From assembly GCA_964448015.1 (NCBI GenBank), contig CAYUUV010000006.1, forward strand, positions 1 through 35,745: a stretch of DNA of 35,745 nt. The letters run 5' to 3'. The DNA is from JACKGS01 sp964448015 (GTDB taxonomy: Bacteria > Patescibacteriota > Saccharimonadia > Saccharimonadales > UBA7683). Below are positions 1-7,039 of the stretch, piece by piece; position 1 is the stretch's first letter; every line of letters begins with the position of its first letter. Made by a program: the position numbers and the translations under genes. Below the pieces are notes generated by a model. The model saw nothing but the letters and a program-made list of their open reading frames with translations, did not search any database and was not told where the DNA came from.

Positions 1-101
1 AGAGCGTATTCGTTATCACCTTGGTATCCAAAAGTAATTACGCCTGCGTTCTTTGATTTTGCGACTCGGGTTAAGAAACCCAAATCACGAAAGCCTTGGT
101 G
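1..101 (-). CDS. Possible partial ORF running off the left edge
   Basis: The minus strand is open from a TGA at 102-104 to the window edge and reads like protein (GFLTRVAKSKNAGVITFG). The downstream part lies outside the window. There is no convincing start inside the open stretch; a TTG at 81-83 is the only candidate. The sequence faintly recalls the linker between domains of Mur-type ligases, but this is too short to name. A palindromic element sits just upstream (68-169), and skipping it would join this frame to an ATG at 200-202, so the gene may be interrupted. Low confidence. Confidence 0.25.
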
Positions 102-169
102 TCATCCTGAACTTGATTCAGGATGACAAGCTATGAAAGTGTATTTAGTTTCGTGATTAGGGTTAAGAA
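68..169. repeat. REP-like palindromic element with flanking 10-bp direct repeats
   Basis: The core is a palindrome at 101-127 with 11-bp arms (GTCATCCTGAA / TTCAGGATGAC) around CTTGA. It sits inside a second inverted repeat (AATCACGAAA at 83-92, TTTCGTGATT at 149-158). The whole is bracketed by direct copies of GGGTTAAGAA at 68-77 and 160-169. It belongs to the dispersed REP family seen elsewhere in the window, and its tail (ATGACAAGCTATGAAA) resembles the tails at 6991 and 35611. Confidence 0.7.
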
Positions 170-216
170 TAGTTGACAGGCTTTGCTTTTCTGGTAACGC
201 ATAGTATGATTCAGAT

Positions 217-573
217 ATGGAAAAAACGCATGCTGTGGATGCGGTGGGCGATAAACTGAGTTTGATACGGCGCGCTGTGCCTGCCATTGCGGTTGGCATG
301 CTTGTGCGGCGGGTGATTTTACAAAGAAGCAACGGCAAACGGACTCCACTTGGGCGCGGTGGCTGGCAAACAATAGATATGAGTGAACTTCAAACATCAG
401 ATAACATGGAGACTCTTGCCTCAGTGATTCCTTTCGATGCTCGAGTGGCTCCATCTGTTGCAGAACCTCGGCCGATAATCGATGTGGCGGATATTCCACC
501 CGGTCAGCCACAGAGACCACATCTCACCGTCATAGATAGACTGATTGATATTGAAGACATTCCTGCCAGCTAG
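217..573 (+). CDS. Unrecognised small protein (118 aa)
   Basis: I do not recognise this protein. It has a slightly hydrophobic N-terminal third (residues 18-35, AVPAIAVGMLVRRVIL, possibly a weak membrane-associated helix), then a Pro/Asp/Ile-rich tail with the repeated motif IDVADIPP / IDIEDIPAS near residues 87-118. The start is ATG 217. A -10-like TATGAT at 205-210 with TTTGCT at 182-187 (17-bp spacing) leaves only six bases before the ATG, so the message would be leaderless. A longer open frame on the opposite strand looks like a shadow. It is followed after about 35 bp by a separate strong promoter for the next gene. Confidence 0.5.
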   Translation: MEKTHAVDAVGDKLSLIRRAVPAIAVGMLVRRVILQRSNGKRTPLGRGGWQTIDMSELQTSDNMETLASVIPFDARVAPSVAEPRPIIDVADIPPGQPQRPHLTVIDRLIDIEDIPAS

Positions 574-607
574 CGGGCCAGACAACAATACAGATAAGTC
601 ACTACTG

Positions 608-636
608 TTGACAAATAATCAAGCTTATGCTAATAT
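608..636 (+). promoter_or_regulatory. Sigma-70 type promoter for the 660 gene
   Basis: TTGACA at 608-613, a 17-bp spacer, and TAATAT at 631-636. It overlaps the upstream ATG at 627, so that ATG cannot be the normal start; the ATG at 660 lies about 20 bases after the expected transcription start, with AAGG at 645-648 ahead of it. Confidence 0.75.
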
Positions 637-659
637 TAAAGTATAAGGTAAAAATAAAT

Positions 660-2192
660 ATGTCAGAAATACCTCGAGAACCAGATCCCCAATTCGCCGC
701 AACACTACGCTATGCTGGTGAATTTGACGGCACGGTTCAGAAAACGGCGTTTGACCCAACCGAACTCGACCATATCGTTGATTCGGTACAGTTTGTTGCT
801 GAAAACACCGAAACAATACCGCGCCACTTCCGTGAAGCGGTCAGTAGCGGGCGCATCATTGCTGGCTTTAATAAAACGGGTGAAGCAAAAAAGACCGAGT
901 TGACCACAGTATCTCCTGAAGAATTTCGAGCCATCATTGAGCGCGCTATTGGCACAACGGCCCTGCATGAATACGAGCAAGCCCTTCAGGCCTTTTCGGA
1001 GCCGGGGGGTAGCAGTGAACTCCCAGCCGATATTCAAGATATAGCTGCCTTTAATCCTTACAGTACACCAGAGCATAATGCGCTTGAACAGAACCAGGAG
1101 CCTCGTAACACGGCGCCTCAACCAGAGCAAGAAGACCAGGGAGAAAATGCGCAGGAGTCTTTCGAAGTAACGGCTGAAGATGAACATTCTACGGCAGAGT
1201 CTGCTACTCGTGATGTACTAGCCGAGGTTTCCCAGCAGCTAGGGCTGCCCGAGGGTCTTTCAAGAGAGCAGCTTGGACAGCGACTTACCGTAGAGCTAGA
1301 AAAAGTGAAGGGAATGGTTCATGCTGCTCGCGGCATCGAAGACTTTAGTCACGGACTGAATAGAAAGATCCACGAAAGTCTGAGCGAAAGTAGAAATATA
1401 CTGGGCGATCAAGGCATCCACGAGATACGAAGCATGGTGGAGAGTCGTGATTTTCGCAGTCTGCAGAGCTACCTCCGGGGTAATGAAGGTTTGATACCGG
1501 TCAATCTACGGCAACGTATTGATAAAGGTGCCTCAGTTTTCGACAATATTGCACGTATGGCAGAGCATGTATCGCAGCGGCCTGGGTTTGTTGATTTTGA
1601 TGCCTTGAACCGTTTGCGTGTTCATTTTAATCAACTGGAAGAGGTGAGTGGCGGCCTTGTTGCCGTGCAGTGTTCTTTAGAAGATATGCGAACGCAGCTC
1701 GCGGTTGATATTAATGAGGGCACGAAGGACCAAGAGACTCCTCGTTTTCGTAATGAACAGGTTGTAGCTTGGGCTACAGAGCTTTCAGCGCAGCCCTCAG
1801 CTGAACGGGTGAAACAGATTGAAGAAGCAATGGAATCTGCGGTTCGCATTGAAGCTGAGATGCACGACGACCCCACTTCACCAGCAGTATGGTTTGCTGA
1901 TCAAATTAAATATAACCGCGAGAAGAGTCGCCGCGAGGGTACACAGTATTCGGGTAGAGCGGACGCAACAATTGGGTCGCAGCAGCACGTTGCCGAACTG
2001 ATGAGTGATATGCTGAGAGGTCATTTCAACATTGCAGGGGGTAATAGTTCCTCGATTGAAGTACAGGCTTCTCACAATGCCCGTGAACGAGTGCGTCTTG
2101 GTAAGCATCGGGCAGCAGCACTCGCTATGCTGTATGGTGCTGACTGGCAGGCGCAGGCGCAAAAAATGGGTATTACAGTAAAAACGATATAA
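660..2192 (+). CDS. Unrecognised acidic, mostly helical protein (510 aa)
   Basis: I cannot assign a family. The protein starts at ATG 660 (MSEIPREPD...), because an in-frame ATG at 627 overlaps the promoter -10 box. From about residue 110 to 190 it is low-complexity and rich in Glu, Gln, Pro and Ser, probably disordered. From about residue 195 onward it is predicted largely alpha-helical, with heptad-like stretches that could form coiled coils. No signal peptide or membrane segment is visible, so it is probably cytoplasmic. The last ~100 residues are more basic (YNREKSRREGTQYSGRAD). It is a single gene with its own promoter and a strong terminator right at its stop. Similar style (N-terminal disorder, helical body) is seen in the genes at 4185 and 5510. 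Confidence 0.7.
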   Translation: MSEIPREPDPQFAATLRYAGEFDGTVQKTAFDPTELDHIVDSVQFVAENTETIPRHFREAVSSGRIIAGFNKTGEAKKTELTTVSPEEFRAIIERAIGTTALHEYEQALQAFSEPGGSSELPADIQDIAAFNPYSTPEHNALEQNQEPRNTAPQPEQEDQGENAQESFEVTAEDEHSTAESATRDVLAEVSQQLGLPEGLSREQLGQRLTVELEKVKGMVHAARGIEDFSHGLNRKIHESLSESRNILGDQGIHEIRSMVESRDFRSLQSYLRGNEGLIPVNLRQRIDKGASVFDNIARMAEHVSQRPGFVDFDALNRLRVHFNQLEEVSGGLVAVQCSLEDMRTQLAVDINEGTKDQETPRFRNEQVVAWATELSAQPSAERVKQIEEAMESAVRIEAEMHDDPTSPAVWFADQIKYNREKSRREGTQYSGRADATIGSQQHVAELMSDMLRGHFNIAGGNSSSIEVQASHNARERVRLGKHRAAALAMLYGADWQAQAQKMGITVKTI

Positions 2193-2223
2193 AAATACCA
2201 CTTCTAATACGAGTGGTATTTTT
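2191..2223. terminator. Bidirectional rho-independent terminator
   Basis: Arms AAAAATACCACT (2191-2202) and AGTGGTATTTTT (2212-2223) with a 9-base loop. A-run on the left and T-run on the right let it serve both the 660 gene (plus) and rpmA (minus), which converge here. Confidence 0.85.
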
Positions 2224-2236
2224 AGAGGTATTCAGG

Positions 2237-2509
2237 CTATTTTACGGAAACTTCGACGCGGGGGTGAGATTTACCAGTGAAGCTCTTCACTTTTTTCTTG
2301 GTGAAGCTTACTACACCGTCGTGGGCAGCGTGAATAGTAAAGTTGCGGCTCATGAAGGTGCCTTCACCAGCACGCTTAGTAGCGCCAACCTGACGTACAA
2401 GAACTTCACCTTCACGAACAGCTTGACCACCAAATCGCTTCACGCCAAGACGCTGGCCTTGTGAATCTTTGAGGTTTTTACTAGTTCCACCTGCTTTGAC
2501 ATGTGACAT
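2237..2509 (-). CDS. rpmA: 50S ribosomal protein bL27
   Basis: bL27 (90 aa) is a large-subunit ribosomal protein near the peptidyl-transferase centre and tRNA exit. The family signature is clear: N-terminal GGTSKNLKDSQGQRLGVKRFGGQAV, then VREGEVLVRQVGATKRAGEG, and the DGVVSFTKK strand. The N-terminus MSHVKAGGTSKN lacks the cleavable extension found in Firmicutes. The RBS on the minus strand (AGAAAGGAT) sits just before ATG 2509. rplU (bL21), the usual partner upstream, is not next to it; instead the ~130 bases upstream form a structured leader and then the methyltransferase gene on the same strand. It shares a terminator with the convergent 660 gene. Confidence 0.95.
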   Translation of the reverse strand: MSHVKAGGTSKNLKDSQGQRLGVKRFGGQAVREGEVLVRQVGATKRAGEGTFMSRNFTIHAAHDGVVSFTKKKVKSFTGKSHPRVEVSVK

Positions 2510-2514
2510 ATTAT

Positions 2515-2640
2515 GGGATCCTTTCTAACTACTACATTGCGGCGTCAGTATCTCCGCTACTCGCTCTTCGTACCATATGTACGATTCGCTCTGTTGCTCG
2601 ATTCTTCCTTGTACTGCGGTAGTTACAAAGAATCTTTGAG
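2515..2640 (-). promoter_or_regulatory. Structured 5' leader of rpmA
   Basis: Read on the minus strand, this gap between the methyltransferase and rpmA holds nested inverted segments: outer CTAC...GTAG with AGTA/TACT, and a central hairpin TCGTAC-ATATG-GTACGA, before the rpmA ribosome-binding site. One minus-strand frame is open for about 45 codons here but has no start codon. A ribosomal-protein-type autoregulatory leader is the simplest idea, but I do not recognise it as a known family. Confidence 0.4.
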
Positions 2641-2650
2641 CTGTTCTATT

Positions 2651-2678
2651 CTAAATTCTAAAATCTAAAATCTAACTT
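2651..2678. repeat. Heptanucleotide array at the methyltransferase stop codon
   Basis: Four degenerate 7-base units: CTAAATT, CTAAAAT, CTAAAAT, CTAACTT. On the minus strand the stop codon TAG of the methyltransferase (2672-2674) is made from the last unit. Confidence 0.7.
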
Positions 2679-4024
2679 CTGACCAATATTGTTAATTCTC
2701 TGGCCACGACTTGATCTTCTCTGTGATAGATTAAATCTTCTTTTTTGGCGTGGACTAAATCTAATCGATTGTACCCCAAATCTTCCAGATGGTCAAGCAC
2801 TTTCAGGTGTTGGAAGCGTGAGTTGTTGTTCGTTGGTCGTTGGTCGTGAAGGAACCAGGCGGGGAGGGCGAGACAGAGGCGGGTGCCGGGTTTGATCTGC
2901 GGGGCAAGGTTTTTTAAGAAGCCTTCGGCAATAGTGTTAGCTTCATCCATGATTTTTTCCAGTTCGGCGGGGTGTGGTAGCGAGGTGAGGGGTTTGCCGA
3001 GATAGGTTTCGCAGACTATGTAGAATTTGGAATTTGGAATTTGGAATTTGGAAAGATTCCACTGGTGAGTGGTGGCGTCGCCAACCTCCATTTTCCATAC
3101 TGGTGTGTCATCCCGGGCTTGACCCGGGATCCAATCATTTGTATCGCTAAAAGCGATACCTTTCTGATTAGATTCCGGATCGGAGTCCGGAATGACACGC
3201 TGCGTCAGCCAGTCCAGGTTTTTTGTGGAATAATCCACCATCTTTTCCGAAATATCTGTTCCGTAAGCCGAGTAGCCCATTAACAGAGCTTCTTGCAGAA
3301 CAACGCCGGTGCCACAGAACGGGTCGAGCATACAGATCTTAGATCTTAGATCTTGGTTCTTAGAGTTGGCTTCTTCTAAGCTCTGAGAACTAAGATCTAA
3401 GATCTGCTGCCCAACCGCTAGATTCAACATAATCTGCGCCAGCTTTGGTGGTAACATCCCAACATAGGCGTCGCGCATAGGGCGCTCAAAATCTCGTTTG
3501 GCGTAGGCGTCGATATCTTGCACGGCGGTCGTTTGGGCAATAAGGGCGTCGGGGCCATCTTGGAGAATTAAAAGTTCTATGCCTTGCGGGCCGGTGAGTT
3601 TATTGTAGAGAATTTGTGCGGCTTCAAGAACCGGGGCTTTATTTTCAATAATACGCACGCTGCGGCTGGCCTGCTTGAGAATTTTTTTAACCTCTAAAGA
3701 TTTTTTGAGCAGCCAATTTTTCTGTGCCGGGTAGCCGTACACACTAAAACCGAGTTGAATTTTGCCTTCAAAAATCTTTTCATTAGCGTAGGGGACAATC
3801 ATCTGCTGTACATACTCAAATGCCTGTTGCGCGTCAGCATCTTCAAGCCGTGTGAGAATAGTAGCGCTCTTCATGGTGCCGCCAAGGCGGATCTGGGGCA
3901 GTGGTTCTTCGGCGTCAACCAGTGCTGCGTAGTCGCCAACAGGGGTGATCTTTTCCGCGCCAAACAGACTTTCTAGCTCTGCCAGAGAAATTTTTGGTTG
4001 CCGCCCTAAAATCGCAATCTGCAT
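2672..4024 (-). CDS. Trm11/THUMP-like RNA methyltransferase with in-frame repeat insertions
   Basis: This is probably a SAM-dependent tRNA or rRNA guanine-N2 methyltransferase of the Trm11/TrmG10 type (450 aa). Residues 1-190 form the N-terminal substrate-binding part; residues 171-200 (AYAKRDFERPMRDAYVGMLP) match the conserved linker. SAM motif I is MLDPFCGTG (232-240), followed by the acidic YGTDIS. Where this family usually has a DPPYG-type catalytic motif, I see VCETYLGKPL (337-346). Four segments look inserted and are repeat-encoded: about 208-230 (inverted heptamer arrays), 277-306 (REP pair), 325-335 (GAATTTG array) and 393-405 (GTTGGTC array). All keep the frame, so the gene may still be active, although the insertions near the active-site strand could have damaged it. 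The start ATG 4024 gives the usual MQIAILGRQP N-terminus. Confidence 0.75.
   Translation of the reverse strand: MQIAILGRQPKISLAELESLFGAEKITPVGDYAALVDAEEPLPQIRLGGTMKSATILTRLEDADAQQAFEYVQQMIVPYANEKIFEGKIQLGFSVYGYPAQKNWLLKKSLEVKKILKQASRSVRIIENKAPVLEAAQILYNKLTGPQGIELLILQDGPDALIAQTTAVQDIDAYAKRDFERPMRDAYVGMLPPKLAQIMLNLAVGQQILDLSSQSLEEANSKNQDLRSKICMLDPFCGTGVVLQEALLMGYSAYGTDISEKMVDYSTKNLDWLTQRVIPDSDPESNQKGIAFSDTNDWIPGQARDDTPVWKMEVGDATTHQWNLSKFQIPNSKFYIVCETYLGKPLTSLPHPAELEKIMDEANTIAEGFLKNLAPQIKPGTRLCLALPAWFLHDQRPTNNNSRFQHLKVLDHLEDLGYNRLDLVHAKKEDLIYHREDQVVARELTILVRS
2818..2852. repeat. Heptanucleotide array inside the methyltransferase gene (GTTGGTC type)
   Basis: Units GTGAGTT, GTTGTTC, GTTGGTC, GTTGGTC, GTGAAGG in exact 7-base phase. 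On the minus strand they encode roughly residues 392-403 (LHDQRPTNNNSR). Confidence 0.65.
3023..3050. repeat. Perfect heptanucleotide array (GAATTTG)x4 inside the methyltransferase gene
   Basis: Four perfect tandem copies of GAATTTG at 3023-3050. The minus strand translates them as part of SKFQIPNSKFY (residues about 325-335), directly before the putative catalytic strand. Confidence 0.85.
3107..3196. repeat. REPIN-like paired palindromes translated in frame
   Basis: Two REP palindromes in inverted orientation: one at 3107-3131 with arms ATCCCGGG / CCCGGGAT around CTTGA, and one at 3171-3196 with arms ATTCCGGA / TCCGGAAT. Between them is a perfect hairpin GTATCGCT-AAA-AGCGATAC (3141-3159). 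The element is 90 bp, exactly 30 codons, and encodes residues 277-306 of the methyltransferase (VIPDSDPESN...WIPGQARDD). Confidence 0.85.
3333..3405. repeat. Inverted pair of heptanucleotide arrays inside the methyltransferase gene
   Basis: Left arm: AGATCTT three times from 3334, then GGTTCTT. Right arm: TAAGCTC, TGAGAAC, TAAGATC, TAAGATC (3377-3404). The outer 17 bases (CAGATCTTAGATCTTAG at 3333-3349) are perfectly complementary to 3389-3405; the arms differ by one 7-base unit. On the minus strand they encode about residues 208-230. Confidence 0.8.
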
Positions 4025-4102
4025 GATACCTAGTATATCAGCTCATTAAAAATACATGCCAAAAAATTTAATTGATATATGGCCAATAATACGTCATTAA
4101 AG

Positions 4103-4132
4103 TTGACAAAACAGGGTAAAGTATGATATATA
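4103..4132 (+). promoter_or_regulatory. Promoter for the 4185-5510 gene pair
   Basis: TTGACA at 4103-4108 followed by an AT-rich -10 region (TATGATATATATAA, 4122-4135). The best -10 choices are GATATA or TATATA, with 16-18 bp spacing. It leaves a leader of about 45 bases before ATG 4185. Confidence 0.6.
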
Positions 4133-4184
4133 TAAGTGTGTATTATGCAAAAATAGTCAAAACATAAACAATAAAAGAAAAACA

Positions 4185-5513
4185 ATGGAAAACGGTAGCA
4201 GATATTCGACAACAGATTCTTCTAGGCAGGGTCGCAACAATCGCGACGCTGCTACCGTGCCCGAAAGAGTGGACCCAGGCCTGTATACCAAGCAAGAGGC
4301 AGCTGAACCAAAACAAGAAAAAGTTCACAAAGCAGCCGTCTTTATGGGTCAGTTTTCATTAAAAATGGCTACCTTAAAAAATAAATACTTCGGTGGTGAA
4401 GAAGCAATTGATCTTTCTGGGCGATTGGCAGCCTATGAACCCGAGCCAGTCGAGGTAGAATCGCCTGAAGCAACCATCGATTTAACAGGCAGCGAGACAC
4501 TGGTTGATGTGGAGCTCATGGTTTCGCGTATGGAAAGTCGGGGTTTTGCCAAAGAGGCTCCCCGCGTAGAAGACCAGGCACAAGACCAAACGCGTCGCAA
4601 TAAGATTACCCACGTTACTGCGCCGTATCCTAAAATGGGTAAGGAGGCCTTTGGCCAAGAGGCGGTCGAAGAAGTAACAGAGCACGAGGCACTTAATCGG
4701 CTCTTGCTGTTTTTGGATACCGTCGCGAGTGAATCAGAATACGATAGTCGTCGAGAAGCTGCAAGAACACTCGCTGAAAATTTGACGTTTATTGGTGAAA
4801 AAGAATACCAGGAAGCTACAGCGGCAATTGCAAACATGTGGAAACGCTACTTAGATTCGGATCCAAAAAAGCAACTTTGTATACTCACAGAAATTAGTAA
4901 GTCGGCCAAAAAAGTGAAGAGCGACATGTTCTTACTCGACAGCATATTGGCACATTTTGATGATGCAGAACTGAAGAAGTATCAGGGCAGACTGCTGAAT
5001 GACCCCGAAGAATTAACGGCGCAACCTGAAGATGCCCGCGTGGTGCTGCTCGATGACTGGGTTATTAGCGGCTCACAAATGAGAGAAGCCTACAATGATA
5101 TTACGTCGAATAGTCGGATGCGACCATATCTAAAATCTATCGAAATAAACCTGATAGTCACCAGTGATCCAAGAATTGAAAACGGCTTAGTCGTGAGTGG
5201 CGCGTGGTCTGACGAAGATATACATGTGCCAGTGAAGGGGTATTTTAAAGCGCATGAGTCTTCCATATCAGCAAATGAGCATAAAGCGCACGTGACCGGC
5301 TTCCATTCTTCGGTCGATTTTGATTTTGAATCCAGCTTTATTACACAAATGGCTCGGGAATTTTATGCACCACTGCCACCGCCTGCCAACATAGTTCGGC
5401 AGTACAGACGCAGCACGCTGCCTAATATTAAGCGGTTAACAGGGAGGCAGGCATTGGACACACCAAGCACACCACCTGAGTCTCTTTGGGCCAGGGAAGG
5501 GGCATGGTTATGA
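4185..5513 (+). CDS. Unrecognised protein with a phosphoribosyltransferase-like C-terminal domain (442 aa)
   Basis: Residues 1-165 look mostly disordered and acidic, with Glu/Pro-rich stretches. Residues 170-225 are helical. In the C-terminal half, VVLLDDWVISGSQM (286-299) closely resembles the PRPP-binding loop of type I phosphoribosyltransferases (hydrophobic strand, two acids, then a T/S-G-S turn; compare VILLDDLITKGDS in pyrE of this window). It is preceded by a beta/alpha unit (QLCILTEISKSAKKVKSD) that fits the PRTase flexible region. A substrate or partner cannot be named, and a non-enzymatic PRTase fold is also possible. The gene overlaps the next one by the ATGA arrangement, so the two are probably translationally coupled. 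Confidence 0.6.
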   Translation: MENGSRYSTTDSSRQGRNNRDAATVPERVDPGLYTKQEAAEPKQEKVHKAAVFMGQFSLKMATLKNKYFGGEEAIDLSGRLAAYEPEPVEVESPEATIDLTGSETLVDVELMVSRMESRGFAKEAPRVEDQAQDQTRRNKITHVTAPYPKMGKEAFGQEAVEEVTEHEALNRLLLFLDTVASESEYDSRREAARTLAENLTFIGEKEYQEATAAIANMWKRYLDSDPKKQLCILTEISKSAKKVKSDMFLLDSILAHFDDAELKKYQGRLLNDPEELTAQPEDARVVLLDDWVISGSQMREAYNDITSNSRMRPYLKSIEINLIVTSDPRIENGLVVSGAWSDEDIHVPVKGYFKAHESSISANEHKAHVTGFHSSVDFDFESSFITQMAREFYAPLPPPANIVRQYRRSTLPNIKRLTGRQALDTPSTPPESLWAREGAWL

Positions 5514-6229
5514 GCTACGAAGGCATGAATCCAGAGAAGAATGCTATACTTTCTGGTATGGAACGTAATCAGTCATTCACTATTGATGTTGCACTACTGA
5601 GCCGTCTGAAAAAAGAAGGCGGTATTGATGCCATTGTGGGCTCGCCGGCAGATTCCCTGGCTACTATAGACGCCTTACGGCTTATTGGCGCGGCTGAGCG
5701 GTTATACGACGATTTTGGAGCGGCTCGGCAAGAGATTCTTGCGCTTCGAGGGGATGTGATTAGTGATTTACAAAACAGTGATACAGACTGGAATGCTATT
5801 CGAGCAAAACTGCGCAGTTATGCGGCTGGTTTTAGTGAGCGTTTTCAGTATGCTCGCACCGACCCTTCTGCTAACACCGAACCAGAACAAGACGATGTTT
5901 CAGAGGTGGTAGTTGATGAATTTGCCCAGAATGGCTATGCCTACTTGGCTCGGGTACATGAATCTGAGTTGCCAGCAAAAGTTACGGCGCTGGAAGCGAA
6001 GTTTCAGGGTGTGAGCGTGGACTGGTTGATGAGTCAGGCTCAGCGGTCAAGAGCGGCAGTTGTTGAGTACCTGGGCGAGGCTGCTCAAGAATTGCTGGAT
6101 ACACAAGCAGATCAAGCCGAAGGGAGACTGGATTCTCAGGCCAAGCAAGCCGCGGAAGAATCTATAGACGAATCTATTATGAAGGCTCACGCCGAGCTTG
6201 ATACCGCCATTCAATGGCTTGCATTATAA
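5510..6229 (+). CDS. Unrecognised helical protein (239 aa), coupled to the 4185 gene
   Basis: No family recognised. The start is ATG 5510, which overlaps the previous stop by four bases (ATGA) and has GAAGGGG about nine bases upstream; in-frame TTG 5486 and ATG 5504 are less well placed. The protein is acidic and almost entirely alpha-helical, with an Ala/Gln/Glu-rich C-terminal segment (residues 185-235) that could form a coiled coil. There is no signal peptide or membrane helix. The coupling to the PRTase-like protein suggests that they act together, but there is no direct hint of function. Confidence 0.65.
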   Translation: MSYEGMNPEKNAILSGMERNQSFTIDVALLSRLKKEGGIDAIVGSPADSLATIDALRLIGAAERLYDDFGAARQEILALRGDVISDLQNSDTDWNAIRAKLRSYAAGFSERFQYARTDPSANTEPEQDDVSEVVVDEFAQNGYAYLARVHESELPAKVTALEAKFQGVSVDWLMSQAQRSRAAVVEYLGEAAQELLDTQADQAEGRLDSQAKQAAEESIDESIMKAHAELDTAIQWLAL

Positions 6230-6247
6230 TATAAAGTATGCTATAAT
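6219..6247 (+). promoter_or_regulatory. Promoter for the 6257 gene
   Basis: TTGCAT at 6219-6224, 17-bp spacer, TATAAT at 6242-6247. The ATG at 6257 is nine bases after the -10 box, so the transcript probably begins at or within a few bases of the start codon. Confidence 0.7.
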
Positions 6248-6256
6248 ATACAAGTT

Positions 6257-6967
6257 ATGATTGAAATATTTCCCGTTGTGCATGTACAAGATGTCAATCA
6301 GGCCCGCGAGCAAGCGCGCTTGGCATTTGCACACGATGTTTCGGGCATCTATATGATTCAGCATCGCGGTGATAATCGGATGCTGTTTGAAGCCTATAAT
6401 ATGGTTCGCGGCGATCATCAAGATCAGTTTGTCGGACTGAACATATTAGGGAGCGGCGTACCAAATGCCTATCAGATGATTGAAGGCGAGTGTGCAGAGA
6501 TGCCAAGTGGTCTGTGGGTTGATGATGTGACCGATCGTGTGGTAGATGACGCCGCTGTTCACGATACGCTGGGGCGCCTTCGTGAAACGGTTGCGGCTCA
6601 TCCGCGCCTCAGCGCCGTTAAATTACTTGGCGGCGTATCATTTAAATATACTACTCGGTATTCTGATGAAGGTGAACATGCCGCTGAAGAGGCGAGGAAG
6701 TGGCAGCAATATGTTGACGTAGTCACTACGAGTGGACCGGGCACAAATCGCGAGCCAAGACCTGAAAAATTAGCAGCCATACGTCGTGTGACACAAAAAC
6801 CAATTGCTGTTGCAAGCGGTATTTCTGCGCATAATCTTTATAAGTACCGTGGTTCGATTGATCAGGTACTGGTTGCTTCAAGTATAGAAACCGAACCGTA
6901 TTCTGGTGAGTTCATTCCTGAAAAAATTGCCGAGTTGGTAAATGTAGCAAAAAGCGTAGACTACTAG
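6257..6967 (+). CDS. TIM-barrel protein, BtpA-like
   Basis: 236-aa protein with alternating strands and helices of a TIM barrel: IEIFPVVHV (strand 1), VSGIYMIQH (2), QFVGLNIL (3), GLWVDDV (4), SAVKLLGGVSF (5), YVDVVTTSGPGTN (6), PIAVASGIS (7) and DQVLVASSIE (8). The strand 6-8 loops (TSGPGT, SGIS, ASSI) look like a phosphate-binding site. The pattern best fits the BtpA/photosystem-I-biogenesis family, whose members outside cyanobacteria have no agreed function; other phosphosugar-binding barrels are possible. Transcribed from its own promoter, apparently leaderless. A REP-like palindrome starts four bases after the stop codon. Confidence 0.65.
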   Translation: MIEIFPVVHVQDVNQAREQARLAFAHDVSGIYMIQHRGDNRMLFEAYNMVRGDHQDQFVGLNILGSGVPNAYQMIEGECAEMPSGLWVDDVTDRVVDDAAVHDTLGRLRETVAAHPRLSAVKLLGGVSFKYTTRYSDEGEHAAEEARKWQQYVDVVTTSGPGTNREPRPEKLAAIRRVTQKPIAVASGISAHNLYKYRGSIDQVLVASSIETEPYSGEFIPEKIAELVNVAKSVDY

Positions 6968-6970
6968 CAG

Positions 6971-6994
6971 ATCTCTCGACGAGCTCGAGATGAC
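6971..6994. repeat. REP-like palindrome (CTCGA variant)
   Basis: ATCTCTCGACGAGCTCGAGATGAC: arms ATCTC..CGA / TCG..GAGAT. The following tail (AGACTATGAA) is shared with the copy ending at 35614. It may also end transcription of the 6257 gene. Confidence 0.65.
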
Positions 6995-7039
6995 AGACTA
7001 TGAACGTATCTTTCGTTTCGTAAGTCAGGTAGATGTAGT

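Noticed and set aside
131..520. Long minus-strand ORF over the 217 gene
   Set aside because: Its composition is not protein-like beyond the first element, and the opposite strand has a promoter and better codon usage. Only the part left of about 202 is kept as a speculative gene start.
627..659. Upstream start (ATG 627) for the large helical protein
   Set aside because: This ATG overlaps the promoter spacer ahead of the -10 box, so transcription begins downstream of it; ATG 660 is preferred.
3041..3283. Plus-strand ORF across the REP pair
   Set aside because: It is a shadow of the methyltransferase gene and the palindromes; translations such as CVIPGLTRDPI are typical of REP DNA read in any frame.
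2651..3405. CRISPR-like array
   Set aside because: The repeats are 7-base tandem units or inverted palindromes; there are no 24-40-bp direct repeats with unique spacers, and no cas genes in the window.
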